A DNA stretch of 59,233 bases from contig CATOJE010000001.1 of assembly GCA_951800145.1 (NCBI GenBank), positions 1 to 59,233 of the forward strand, read 5' to 3'. The notes below the pieces were generated by a model. It searched no databases, was not told the origin of the DNA, and saw only the letters and a list, made by a program, of their open reading frames with translations. This DNA comes from an uncultured Lachnospiraceae bacterium (GTDB lineage: Bacteria; Bacillota; Clostridia; Lachnospirales; Lachnospiraceae). This document shows, in pieces, positions 8,036-16,850 of the stretch. The position numbers and the translations under genes were made by a program. Each line of letters starts with the position of its first letter. The stretch's first letter is position 1.

Positions 8036-8974
8036 TTACTTTGACAACTTCTCTATACTCTCAAAATTGTAATGCTTTCTCTTAAATACCAGTTCTACCA
8101 AAATCTGCAAATATTTTATTATTACGGTCAATACTCCAAACAATCCGAAAAATGCTGCAGACAAAAATAATATCGTGGTTGTCCACCCGGCAACTGGATG
8201 TGATGTCGCATAAATAGTAATGGAATACACAGTCATAAAAATTGATATGACCATCATGACAATCGTCATCGCAATAGAAAAACAATATCCCAGCTTCGTA
8301 AACAGAATCAAGGAATCAACTGCTAACTGTGATTTATAGCATCTCTCCTTTTTATCCAAATGCTTCCTGGAATTCTGTACAACAGGATAGTTTATCTTAT
8401 CCATTTTTAATCCGCAGTTAGCATAGATAACTTTTCGGTATGGAATCGTTTTATTCATTGAACTGGCCCGATTAATTACCCGCCTGCTCAGAATCCGGAA
8501 GCTTTCTGTAGACATTCCATAAGAAATATCTGAAAATTTATCAAATATACGGTAAAACAGTCTGGAGGTAATTTTTTCTTTCTGGTTTGGAGATGCGCTT
8601 ACAACATCATATCCCTCCAGGGAACGGTAATATACTTCCATGATAACCGAAGGATCAAAATCCAAATTTACACTATCGAACTCGAACACAAAATCTCCTA
8701 TCGATAAATCTACCCCCCCATTCATGGCTAATTCAATGCCATGAAAATAGCTCATATTAATTAAAGCAATGCTTGTGGTAATCGCTTTTTTACCCACTTC
8801 CTTTATAATTTTAACGCTATCATCATCCGATGCATCATTCACACAGATGATTTCTGAATGTTCAAAATACTCCTCCATAACATGAATCATCGTATTCAAA
8901 AACTTCTCTATATAATTCTGCTTGTTATAAATATAAACAACTGCGGAAACAAACGTTTTTTCTTTATCCTTCAC
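8036..8974 (-). CDS. GtrB-like polyprenyl-phosphate glycosyltransferase
   Basis: A GT2 of 312 residues: cytoplasmic GT-A domain (1-220) with CVNDASDDDS, then two C-terminal membrane helices (about 225-255 and 260-295), the layout of GtrB/DPM-type enzymes that load a sugar on undecaprenyl phosphate. The usual DxD is in FEFDSVNLDFD. The start is GTG at 8974, overlapping the stop of the FAD oxidoreductase gene (GTGA), with GAGGT nine bases before. Probably makes the lipid-linked donor for the GT-C protein encoded next. Confidence 0.8.
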   Translation of the reverse strand: MKDKEKTFVSAVVYIYNKQNYIEKFLNTMIHVMEEYFEHSEIICVNDASDDDSVKIIKEVGKKAITTSIALINMSYFHGIELAMNGGVDLSIGDFVFEFDSVNLDFDPSVIMEVYYRSLEGYDVVSASPNQKEKITSRLFYRIFDKFSDISYGMSTESFRILSRRVINRASSMNKTIPYRKVIYANCGLKMDKINYPVVQNSRKHLDKKERCYKSQLAVDSLILFTKLGYCFSIAMTIVMMVISIFMTVYSITIYATSHPVAGWTTTILFLSAAFFGLFGVLTVIIKYLQILVELVFKRKHYNFESIEKLSK

Positions 8975-10098
8975 GTTTTAAGTACCTCATCTAAATCATA
9001 TACTGTATTTATTTTACCTGACAATACTCCTACAAAAGTGGGAGCCACCGAATACGTTCTGATTACTGTAGGTCTTGAATCATCAATCTCTGAACTCATG
9101 AGTATTGGCTTCATTGAAAACAGCGAATTTTGATACTCAAATTTGTATTCATCACGCATATACTTTTTTGCAAGATTTGCCATATATGAGAAGGCTGTAA
9201 CCGGCTTCGCCTGACAGTTATTGCAATTCCCGAGGTGATATTCCGAACAAACACCTCCGCTTTTCTCCTGACACAAAAAGTTTGGCATTTCGCCATAGCT
9301 TGTCATATGCGGTGTAAAGGTAACGGATGTCAGGGAATGACAGCCAGTTTTTCCAAAAGGCATAATCGAAAAAAATGGTCCGTCCATAACCGTAAATCCA
9401 ATACTCTTAAGCTTGTCATTTACATTGCAAAGAATAATCTCACATAGCTCGTACTTTATCTTAAATTTATCAAGCCCGGCAATATCTAAAATCTGGTTTG
9501 TTCCCGCATAGGTTGCATTAAGCACAAATCCACTTTTATATGTCATTCCATCATCACAGTAGATACTATAAGCATCCTGGAGCTTTTCTATTTTGATAAT
9601 GTTGACGCCATATCGAATCATAACTTCCGTCGGATATTTGGATAACTCATCCAGCAGATAATTCTTTAGAATCATTGCATCATAAGTGTATTCCCGCGTC
9701 CTGAACACACCATCACACATGCCGTCCTTAAAATAATTTGCCGGGTATAGCTCCTCACATGGAATATTTGCAGCCCTGCAGAATTCTTTGAATTGCCTTC
9801 CGTCTGACCAGGAATCTTTGCTTGAAGTTGCATATATTTGTTCAAATTCCTTATTGATACAGAATGAATAGTCTTCATTAAATCGTTCAAAATAACCAGC
9901 TGATTTTATTGCTGTAGATATTGATCTGGGATAGTGATAGCCCTGATGGACACGGGCTTGGTTTATGTATGTAGCCCGTTGGAATGAACCCGGGTCACAT
10001 TCCAATACAATGATATGCTGTCCCTTGCGAGCGCAATATAAAGCGGAATATAATCCGTATAATCCTGCTCCTATAATTATTTTGTCATAGCGATCCAT
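8971..10098 (-). CDS. FAD-dependent oxidoreductase with a cysteine cluster
   Basis: A 375-residue DAO-type flavoprotein. The dinucleotide-binding motif is IIGAGLYGLYSAL at the N-terminus, followed by the Glu of VLECDPG for the ribose. Residues 276-295 carry four cysteines spaced C-x7-C-x7-C-x2-C, which could bind zinc or an iron-sulfur cluster; I do not know this from common amino-acid oxidases. The ATG at 10098 is used (GGAGG ten bases before); a TTG at 10104 is an alternative. Placed inside the glycan operon with overlapping stops, so it may oxidise or reduce a sugar or aminosugar, or act on the AEP substituent. Substrate unknown. Confidence 0.72.
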   Translation of the reverse strand: MDRYDKIIIGAGLYGLYSALYCARKGQHIIVLECDPGSFQRATYINQARVHQGYHYPRSISTAIKSAGYFERFNEDYSFCINKEFEQIYATSSKDSWSDGRQFKEFCRAANIPCEELYPANYFKDGMCDGVFRTREYTYDAMILKNYLLDELSKYPTEVMIRYGVNIIKIEKLQDAYSIYCDDGMTYKSGFVLNATYAGTNQILDIAGLDKFKIKYELCEIILCNVNDKLKSIGFTVMDGPFFSIMPFGKTGCHSLTSVTFTPHMTSYGEMPNFLCQEKSGGVCSEYHLGNCNNCQAKPVTAFSYMANLAKKYMRDEYKFEYQNSLFSMKPILMSSEIDDSRPTVIRTYSVAPTFVGVLSGKINTVYDLDEVLKT

Positions 10099-10141
10099 CA
10101 GCAATTTTCCTCCATACTACAGTTATGACTCTGTAGTTACC

Positions 10142-12514
10142 TTATTCATAATTTTTTAATGTTGGAGTTAATAGCAGAATGAAAATTGCCATAAGGTTTA
10201 AAGGCCAATAATATCTAAATTCCGACCAGCCGGTTGATAGGATAAGACTAAGTATTTGAGAAAAAAACGGTAAAAATATCAACCCCCAATGGTAGTTTTT
10301 CTTCATACTTAAAAGTATTAGGAACGTCCAAACTATGAGCAATGTGTATATTCCTGTTTTCCAACTTATCATATTTAATAATTGATTATTTACAAATATT
10401 AATCCAAATCTATTAAATTTCCATGTATATTCATTTGTGCGCCTCTCAGGATAATATGAATTCCACTCTTCGATAATATTTGAAATCTCTAGTCCGTCTA
10501 CAGTTCCCACCCAGTTTACGCATCCTAACGTAGCGTCTTGTCCACCAAAAATATTCCAAATACCATCTTGCCTGCACAAAATCTCTCTAAGCATTATCTG
10601 TGGATTATTTATAAAGGTATTAATATAGCTGCGAAGAAATGATATAATGCTAACATCAAGATCATAACTTGAATTTGCCCAATATGGATCATAATTATAT
10701 TGTCCAATATCATTACTGGTCAATACACTGATCATTTCCATTGTATCATCAGAGACATTTCCTTCATTATAATATACCCCCAAAATATCCTGGCTTAATC
10801 CAATGTAAATCCCACCACCTGTACTTTGTACATCTATATATGAATATAATGGATATTTAATAAATAAAACTAACATAACAGAAATGCAAATTGAAATTAT
10901 CACTTTTTTATTATTCCACAATAAAATTCCTAATCCCAAAAAAGTTATCGCATAAACAACCATCCCATTTTGCCGGATAAAAAATATAAAAATAGAAGAA
11001 ATAATAAATTCGAGATAAGTGTACCAATTCATCTTGTTACTGTCTAATACAATCTTAGCGCAGATAACTGTCATCCATAGCAAAGCAATCGAGTAAGGAA
11101 TATCTTTCCATATTGTGCATAACTGAGTATAACTTGCAGGATTTACTCCTATCATGAAACTAAATAAAAGCAATATGTATTGATTCATCCCTCGCCCTTG
11201 AAGAAAAAGCAGCGCCTCTATCCACACATATCCCCAAAATAAGATTTGCACAATAATAACTGCATAAGTCGAATCCCATATAGTAATAATCATCCTCAAT
11301 AGCATGCAGTAAAAGGGAGGATGCCAGTTTTTCATACCACGTAGGTGATGTGCAAAATCCAGGCAACGAACAGAATCTATAGAACTGATACCGGGATTAT
11401 ATGCATAAAGGGCAAATAATGATGGTACGATCAATAAAAGACAGGATGCTATACAAAATCTACTTACACTTAATTGTTTCGAACTATGTAATGGTATATG
11501 TTCCAGTAGTCTTGTAAATAGAATTATGAGAGGAAATAGCCAAAGAACAACTAATAGAAAATATACTATTGAGGTCCATATTACTTTTATGTCTAGCGGA
11601 TAAATAAATGTTTGACTTCCTACTAAGGCAAATCCACCGAAAAAAGCTCCGGCAGCTAATTTAATAAATGTCCTTTTATCGTTCTCGTAGATTTGTCTCC
11701 CAAATTTCCTAATTGATTCTATATTCAAACCAGCAATAATCGAAATCCCATATATAAAAACCTTTGTGGATGATTGGATTTCTACTTTTAAGTTATTCAA
11801 CATAACATACGCCAGTAAAAGTTCCCAAAATATAAATGCTTGGAAATATTTCCTCCATAACTGTCTTATAATACTTTTATGCCATAATTTGCAAGCGAGA
11901 GATTTTATTCTATCCCAAAATATTATAATTGTAATATACATTACCAGATAAAAAAAGCAAAAAAATACTTCAATTATTCTGTCTAACAGTTCCGGCCTTT
12001 TCAAATATCCATACCCCATTAGCCAATTCCCATTTTGTTCAACACCATTTACTTTACATTTTGTGTTTTCCATCAATAAGTCATTATAGGATATAAGATA
12101 AATCTCTGGTTTTGTTTGGCAATTTTCTGCTGAAACTGTGACACTATATGTGTCATCCGGTATTATATTTAAGTTGCAATACAGACGATACCATGTATCA
12201 TTCTGCAAGCTTTTCAATGGAATGGTACTGCGATAAATATTTCTATCTCCATGACTAATATCACATCTCAAAAAGCCTTCTTCATCTGCTATATTTCCAA
12301 ATATAAATTCTAATGAATAAAGTTTAGCATTTTTTGCTGAAAATTCTTGTGTAATCCAGTTCAATGAGACAGCTTCTTCTATCTGTGGGACTTCTTCCCG
12401 AATGGGACATACATAGCTCTCTTTATCCCCCCCAGAAAACCATATGTAAATAGATATAGCAGCTGCTATTACCACTCCAATTGTAATCAAAATTTTTTTG
12501 TTTTTTTTAAGCAT
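10142..12514 (-). CDS. large polytopic membrane protein, probable GT-C-like transferase (DUF6020-like)
   Basis: A 790-residue protein. An N-terminal membrane anchor (8-27) is followed by a beta-rich outside domain (about 40-165) and then many hydrophobic helices. The motif YNPGISSIDS and, 20 residues later, NWHPPFYCML resemble the acidic and His-Pro loop motifs of GT-C glycosyltransferases. I assign it by that pattern to the DUF6020-like group; no reaction is established here. It lies four bases after the phosphonopyruvate decarboxylase gene and is much more AT-rich than it, marking a composition boundary. It might attach a lipid-linked sugar to the polymer. Alternatives are an unrelated membrane transferase or a polymerase. 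Confidence 0.62.
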   Translation of the reverse strand: MLKKNKKILITIGVVIAAAISIYIWFSGGDKESYVCPIREEVPQIEEAVSLNWITQEFSAKNAKLYSLEFIFGNIADEEGFLRCDISHGDRNIYRSTIPLKSLQNDTWYRLYCNLNIIPDDTYSVTVSAENCQTKPEIYLISYNDLLMENTKCKVNGVEQNGNWLMGYGYLKRPELLDRIIEVFFCFFYLVMYITIIIFWDRIKSLACKLWHKSIIRQLWRKYFQAFIFWELLLAYVMLNNLKVEIQSSTKVFIYGISIIAGLNIESIRKFGRQIYENDKRTFIKLAAGAFFGGFALVGSQTFIYPLDIKVIWTSIVYFLLVVLWLFPLIILFTRLLEHIPLHSSKQLSVSRFCIASCLLLIVPSLFALYAYNPGISSIDSVRCLDFAHHLRGMKNWHPPFYCMLLRMIITIWDSTYAVIIVQILFWGYVWIEALLFLQGRGMNQYILLLFSFMIGVNPASYTQLCTIWKDIPYSIALLWMTVICAKIVLDSNKMNWYTYLEFIISSIFIFFIRQNGMVVYAITFLGLGILLWNNKKVIISICISVMLVLFIKYPLYSYIDVQSTGGGIYIGLSQDILGVYYNEGNVSDDTMEMISVLTSNDIGQYNYDPYWANSSYDLDVSIISFLRSYINTFINNPQIMLREILCRQDGIWNIFGGQDATLGCVNWVGTVDGLEISNIIEEWNSYYPERRTNEYTWKFNRFGLIFVNNQLLNMISWKTGIYTLLIVWTFLILLSMKKNYHWGLIFLPFFSQILSLILSTGWSEFRYYWPLNLMAIFILLLTPTLKNYE

Positions 12515-12518
12515 AATT

Positions 12519-13640
12519 TTACAATTCTTTCAAATATTCCATAAAATTCCTCTTATTCTCTCCAGTTGTTGTAGTCGGTCTCCCCAGATCTTCTCTTGCG
12601 CCAATCGCACATTTCACCTCGATAAAGCAAAGACTATCTCCTGCCCTGGCTGCCTCCAGTTCCTTGTCTAAACATGCAAAGTCCTCCACAGACACTGCCC
12701 TTGGATATCCGCAGGCCTTTGCAATCCCTGTCAGATCAATCTTGCATGCTACTGTCGGCATACCGCCAACCGTTTCATGTGCCCCATTATTAATTACCAC
12801 ATGGACCAGATTTCCAGGTGCATTCGCACCAATTACCGCCATAGCCCCCATATGCATCAATACCGCCCCATCCCCATCAATGCACCAAACTTTGGTCCCC
12901 GGCTTATTGATCGCTATGCCAAGAGCAATGCTGCTGGAATGCCCCATGGAGCCAACGGTCAGAAAATCATATTTATGGCTCTGGCCGGTGTTTGCACGGA
13001 TTTCAAACAGCTCACGGCTTGCCTTGCCTGTAGTACTGACGATCGGCGCTTCCCCGGCTGCCCTTACGATATGCCGGATAATCTCCTCCCGGTTCATTGT
13101 GTGATCGTTCAGATATGTGATTTTGTCATCATAGGAAAGCGCCCCCTTCCGGATAACAAACGCCACGCTCCTCCCTGCTGCCAATACTCTCTTGAATTTT
13201 CCCATAGCGGCAGCAGCCTCTTCCTCTGTGGTATCTCTGCCTATGACAAAGTTTTGGATATCCATATCTTCCAGAAGCTTTACCGTCACCTCTCCCTGAT
13301 AGATGTGCTGAGGCTCATCAGGGACTCCTGGCTCCCCTCTCCAGCCTATGATAAAAATCATAGGAATCCCATAGACCTTATCATTCAGAAGGGATGCCAC
13401 TGGATTGATGAGATTGCCTTCCCCGCTGTTCTGCAGGTAAACTGCTGGGATGTTACCGGTTGCCAGATAATAGCCTGCCGCAAGGGCCGCACAGTTCCCC
13501 TCATTTGCCCCGATAACATGATGCTTCGGATCTATGCCATAGATATTCATTAGATAATTGCAAAGCGCCTTTAACTGAGAATCTGGCACTCCTGTATAGA
13601 AGTCCGAACCAATGATTTTAATCAGCTTTTCAACCTTCAA
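12519..13640 (-). CDS. ppd: phosphonopyruvate decarboxylase
   Basis: Thiamine-diphosphate enzyme of 373 residues that turns phosphonopyruvate into phosphonoacetaldehyde, the irreversible second step of C-P natural product synthesis. Seen are the N-terminal start FYTGVPDSQLK, the catalytic Glu in GANEGN (E47), and the TPP/Mg motif starting GDGAVL (256-261) and ending VINNGAHE (N284, N285). The length matches the short Ppd/AepY proteins and not the larger acetolactate synthases. The start is TTG at 13640, with AAGGAG about ten bases upstream. It lies in one run with pepM, a cytidylyltransferase and phnW, which supports this specific call over sulfopyruvate decarboxylase. Confidence 0.92.
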   Translation of the reverse strand: MKVEKLIKIIGSDFYTGVPDSQLKALCNYLMNIYGIDPKHHVIGANEGNCAALAAGYYLATGNIPAVYLQNSGEGNLINPVASLLNDKVYGIPMIFIIGWRGEPGVPDEPQHIYQGEVTVKLLEDMDIQNFVIGRDTTEEEAAAAMGKFKRVLAAGRSVAFVIRKGALSYDDKITYLNDHTMNREEIIRHIVRAAGEAPIVSTTGKASRELFEIRANTGQSHKYDFLTVGSMGHSSSIALGIAINKPGTKVWCIDGDGAVLMHMGAMAVIGANAPGNLVHVVINNGAHETVGGMPTVACKIDLTGIAKACGYPRAVSVEDFACLDKELEAARAGDSLCFIEVKCAIGAREDLGRPTTTTGENKRNFMEYLKEL

Positions 13641-13673
13641 CTCCCTGCTTCTCCTTCCGATCGTTTTAAATCT

Positions 13674-14378
13674 CTAAACTCCCTTTTCAAGCCTTTCTGA
13701 TATCAGCTTCAGCTCCTCCACTGTGTCCAGCTCTATAATCTGCCCCTTCTCAATCGGATGGACCGTCAGCTTCCATTCACCGATATGCCGGTCTACCACC
13801 TCATCCCAAAATAAGGCTTCATACCCCGGTAGTCCATATTCCAATTCAATGGCAGCATGAAGAATCCTTGCATCTTGAGCCGTAAAGTACGCGATCCCAG
13901 TCATGTTATAGCAGCTGTCCCCCGCTTTCCCCACCCGGGTTATAATGCCATGTTCATCCAGATCAAATACCCAGTCATCGGAATGGCCGGGCACCAATTT
14001 TCCGTAATAACAGGATCCGGGAAGTTCTGCCAGAAAAACAGATGGATCCGCTACAAATAAATCTGCCTCGCAGATAAAGCAGCTTCCTTTCAGCAGCATA
14101 TGGCGCGCTGCATAGACGGAGGATATGTTATTTACCGATTCATAAACCGGATTTTTCACAATGGACAGGTTTTCATACTTGTCCATCAAATATTGGAATT
14201 TCTCTCCTAAATAGCCTGCCACAACCGCTATTTCATTCACGCCTCTCCGTTCCAGGCCATCGATCAGGGTTTCGATCATTGGCCTGCCCCCCACTGGAAT
14301 CAGCGGCTTCGGTGTGGTTTTGGTCAGCGGCCCCATCCTTGTCCCCATTCCGGACGCCATTAAAATCGCATTTTCCAT
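13674..14378 (-). CDS. LicC/PntC-like cytidylyltransferase, probably AEP-activating
   Basis: A 234-residue nucleotidyltransferase. The N-terminus MENAILMASGMGTRM with TPKPLIPVGGRPM is the nucleotide-binding loop, and NNISSVYAA is shared by CTP:phosphocholine cytidylyltransferases and the related PntC enzymes that make CMP-2-aminoethylphosphonate. The Asp in CEADLFV is the metal position. Start ATG at 14378 with AAAGGAG upstream. Between ppd and pepM, with a LicD-type transferase in the same operon, the likely product is CMP-AEP; phosphocholine is the alternative but no choline kinase or transporter is present. Confidence 0.82.
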   Translation of the reverse strand: MENAILMASGMGTRMGPLTKTTPKPLIPVGGRPMIETLIDGLERRGVNEIAVVAGYLGEKFQYLMDKYENLSIVKNPVYESVNNISSVYAARHMLLKGSCFICEADLFVADPSVFLAELPGSCYYGKLVPGHSDDWVFDLDEHGIITRVGKAGDSCYNMTGIAYFTAQDARILHAAIELEYGLPGYEALFWDEVVDRHIGEWKLTVHPIEKGQIIELDTVEELKLISERLEKGV

Positions 14379-14389
14379 GTCCGCTCCTT

Positions 14390-15685
14390 TTACAGTGTGT
14401 CAATCAGGGAAATAATATCTTTAATCGGAAGCAGCCGGTCATCCACCTCTTTTGCCCTGTGATACCGGAGGATATCCTTTGCGGTCTCCTCCATTGCCGG
14501 GAATGCGCTTCGGGTAAGCTGGTTTGCATAAATGACGATGTTTACGCCATAGTTCTGAAGCTCTTCTTCTGTAACCGTATTAAAGGAAGAAGGTACTGCC
14601 ACAAGGGGGGTTTTATTATCTTCCGCCCGGAACCTCCCGCAAAATTCAATGATTTCTGCCGGATCCTTTTTCCGGCTGTGGATCATGATCCCATCCGCCC
14701 CTGCTTGTACGAAAGCTGCAGCCCTCTTTAAGGCATCTTCCATCCCCCGCTCTAATATCAGGCTTTCTATACGGGCAATGATCATAAAATCATCTGTAAG
14801 CTGCACGCTCTTGCCAGCTCTTATTTTTTCACTGAAGTGCTCGATACTGTCCTGGGTCTGCTTTACCTCTGTACCAAAAAGAGAATTCTTTTTTAGCCCG
14901 GTTTTATCTTCGATAATAACCGCAGAGACCCCCATACGCTCCAGAGAGCGGACCGTGTATACAAAATGCTCTGTCAATCCCCCAGTATCGCCATCAAAAA
15001 TAACCGGCTTCGTCGTTACCTCCATAACATCATCTATGGTGCGGAAACGGGAGGTCATATCCACCAGCTCGATATCCGGCTTTCCCTTTGCAGTTGAATC
15101 ACAGAGAGAGGAAATCCACATGGCGTCAAACTGATCCAGCCTTCCTTCATGATCCACTACGGTTTTCTCTGCGATCAGCCCGGTGATTCCGCTATGTACC
15201 TCGATCGCCTTCACAATGGGGCGGATCCTTAACAGCTGCCGCAGCCGCTTTCTCCGGAACTCCGGCATCATTAGCTTCTCCCGTATTTTAGCGTCGATAT
15301 GCTTTACCTTCTCATTATAGGTATAGGGGACATCGATGATCTGGCCCCCGTAGGGAGTAATAAGCCTTTCCACATTGTCCCGGATTGCCTTCGTTGGGCC
15401 TTGGAGCCAGTTATCGCCATGGATTACATAATCTGGATGGAGCAGTTCCACAACCTCATCGTACATCAGGGACTCCTGCTTTATTACCCGATCAACCCCC
15501 GGAACTGATTTTACCAGCTCCATCCGCTCTTCAAAGGAAATGGTAGGAAAGCGGTCGAACTTTACCATAGCGGCATCCGATAATACGCCGATGACAACTG
15601 TGCCATATTTTTTCGCTTCCCTTATTATATTTAAATGCCCCTCGTGGATCACATCCGTCGTAAAGCAGGAATAGACTATTTTCAT
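14390..15685 (-). CDS. pepM: phosphoenolpyruvate mutase fused to an N-terminal HxGH nucleotidyltransferase domain
   Basis: A 431-residue two-domain protein. Residues 1-130 are a TagD-like cytidylyltransferase fold with the HxGH motif (HEGH, 14-17). Residues 150-431 are the PEP mutase/isocitrate lyase-like barrel with DGDTGG (231-236) and the hallmark EDK followed by NS (259-261, 267-268), which separate PEP mutases from other lyases. The mutase forms the C-P bond, converting PEP to phosphonopyruvate. The ATG at 15685 is chosen because GGAGG lies eight bases before it. Mutases with this front domain occur in glycan loci; what the front domain activates is unclear, since a separate cytidylyltransferase gene follows. 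Confidence 0.94.
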   Translation of the reverse strand: MKIVYSCFTTDVIHEGHLNIIREAKKYGTVVIGVLSDAAMVKFDRFPTISFEERMELVKSVPGVDRVIKQESLMYDEVVELLHPDYVIHGDNWLQGPTKAIRDNVERLITPYGGQIIDVPYTYNEKVKHIDAKIREKLMMPEFRRKRLRQLLRIRPIVKAIEVHSGITGLIAEKTVVDHEGRLDQFDAMWISSLCDSTAKGKPDIELVDMTSRFRTIDDVMEVTTKPVIFDGDTGGLTEHFVYTVRSLERMGVSAVIIEDKTGLKKNSLFGTEVKQTQDSIEHFSEKIRAGKSVQLTDDFMIIARIESLILERGMEDALKRAAAFVQAGADGIMIHSRKKDPAEIIEFCGRFRAEDNKTPLVAVPSSFNTVTEEELQNYGVNIVIYANQLTRSAFPAMEETAKDILRYHRAKEVDDRLLPIKDIISLIDTL

Positions 15686-15701
15686 GAAAGTTACCTCCAC
15701 C

Positions 15702-16829
15702 TTATTGATATACCACCGGAATCTGAATCTGGTTTAATTCCAAAGCTTCCCTGAACACCACAAAAAAATCTTGAATATCCTTTTCATCAATCGCACCAAG
15801 GGCGCAGAGCCGGAAGGTATTTGCGCCAGATATTTTCCCGGGATAAATGGTAAAGCCCCGCTCATAGCAATAATCATGGATTTTCTCGAAATCCCAATTC
15901 GGATCGTCAGGATAGCGAGCGGAAACCACCAGGCCGCTCTGCCATTCCCGCCTTACGGCATCTTTAAATCCGAGCTTGTCCAGGCCATCATGGAGTGCGT
16001 GGAATATACGGGTATGCCTCGCCCACTTCGCCGCCTCCCCCTCCGCCCAGTATTCCTTTAGCGCCTGGAGCAATGCGTAAATGGTCTGTACTGGCGGGGT
16101 AAAATGCATTTCACCGGTCTTCTCAAAAAACTCATATTGAAGGTAAAGATTGCAGTAATAAGAACGCTTGGGATAATCCTTAGATGCTTCAATTAGTTCC
16201 CGCTTTCCTATAATGAAGGAAAGGCCAGTCATAGCCATCAGCCCTTTTTGAGCAGAAGCCATGCAGAAATCGATCTGATCCTTTTCAATATCGATGGGGC
16301 GCATAGCCAGTGTAGAAGTGGTATCTACCGTAAAAATAGCACCATACTGGTGTGCCAGGGAGCCGATCTCCCGGATCGGGTTCAGAATGCCCGTTCCTGT
16401 TTCATTATGCGTCGTATGAACCAAACCGATATCCGGATTGCTTTTCAGCGTTTCCTCCACCTTCGAAAGATCCGGGAGCTGATCCACAGGAAATCTCAAA
16501 TCAATATAGGGCAGGCCATAATACTGGCAGATCTCCACTGCTCTCGTACTGTATGCCCCATTGTTGACTACTAAAGCCTTTTTTCCCTCTGCCAGCAAAG
16601 AGTTTATACATACATCAATATTTAACGTTCCGGATCCGCAGAACAGCACACTGGTGTATTTATCTAAATCACCATGAACGATTTTCACCAGATCCTCCCG
16701 CAGACCTTTCATTAAATTTGCAAATTCCTTTTCACGGGGGCAGATATCTGGTACAACCTGAGCCATTTTTACTGTATCTGTTGTCGTGGATGGACCGGGG
16801 TTTAGTAGGATATTTCGTTTTATATTCAT
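15702..16829 (-). CDS. phnW: 2-aminoethylphosphonate--pyruvate transaminase
   Basis: PLP-dependent class V aminotransferase of 375 residues. The N-terminus RNILLNPGPSTTT is typical of the PhnW/AEPT family; GSGTLNIDV binds the phosphate of PLP and SAQKGLM carries the Schiff-base Lys (K195). With PEP mutase and phosphonopyruvate decarboxylase next to it, it most likely works in the biosynthetic direction and aminates phosphonoacetaldehyde to 2-aminoethylphosphonate. AAGGAG nine bases before the ATG supports the start. No phosphonate degradation genes (phnX, C-P lyase) are present. Confidence 0.93.
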   Translation of the reverse strand: MNIKRNILLNPGPSTTTDTVKMAQVVPDICPREKEFANLMKGLREDLVKIVHGDLDKYTSVLFCGSGTLNIDVCINSLLAEGKKALVVNNGAYSTRAVEICQYYGLPYIDLRFPVDQLPDLSKVEETLKSNPDIGLVHTTHNETGTGILNPIREIGSLAHQYGAIFTVDTTSTLAMRPIDIEKDQIDFCMASAQKGLMAMTGLSFIIGKRELIEASKDYPKRSYYCNLYLQYEFFEKTGEMHFTPPVQTIYALLQALKEYWAEGEAAKWARHTRIFHALHDGLDKLGFKDAVRREWQSGLVVSARYPDDPNWDFEKIHDYCYERGFTIYPGKISGANTFRLCALGAIDEKDIQDFFVVFREALELNQIQIPVVYQ

Positions 16830-16850
16830 CGGTAGGATCTCCTTAAAAAA

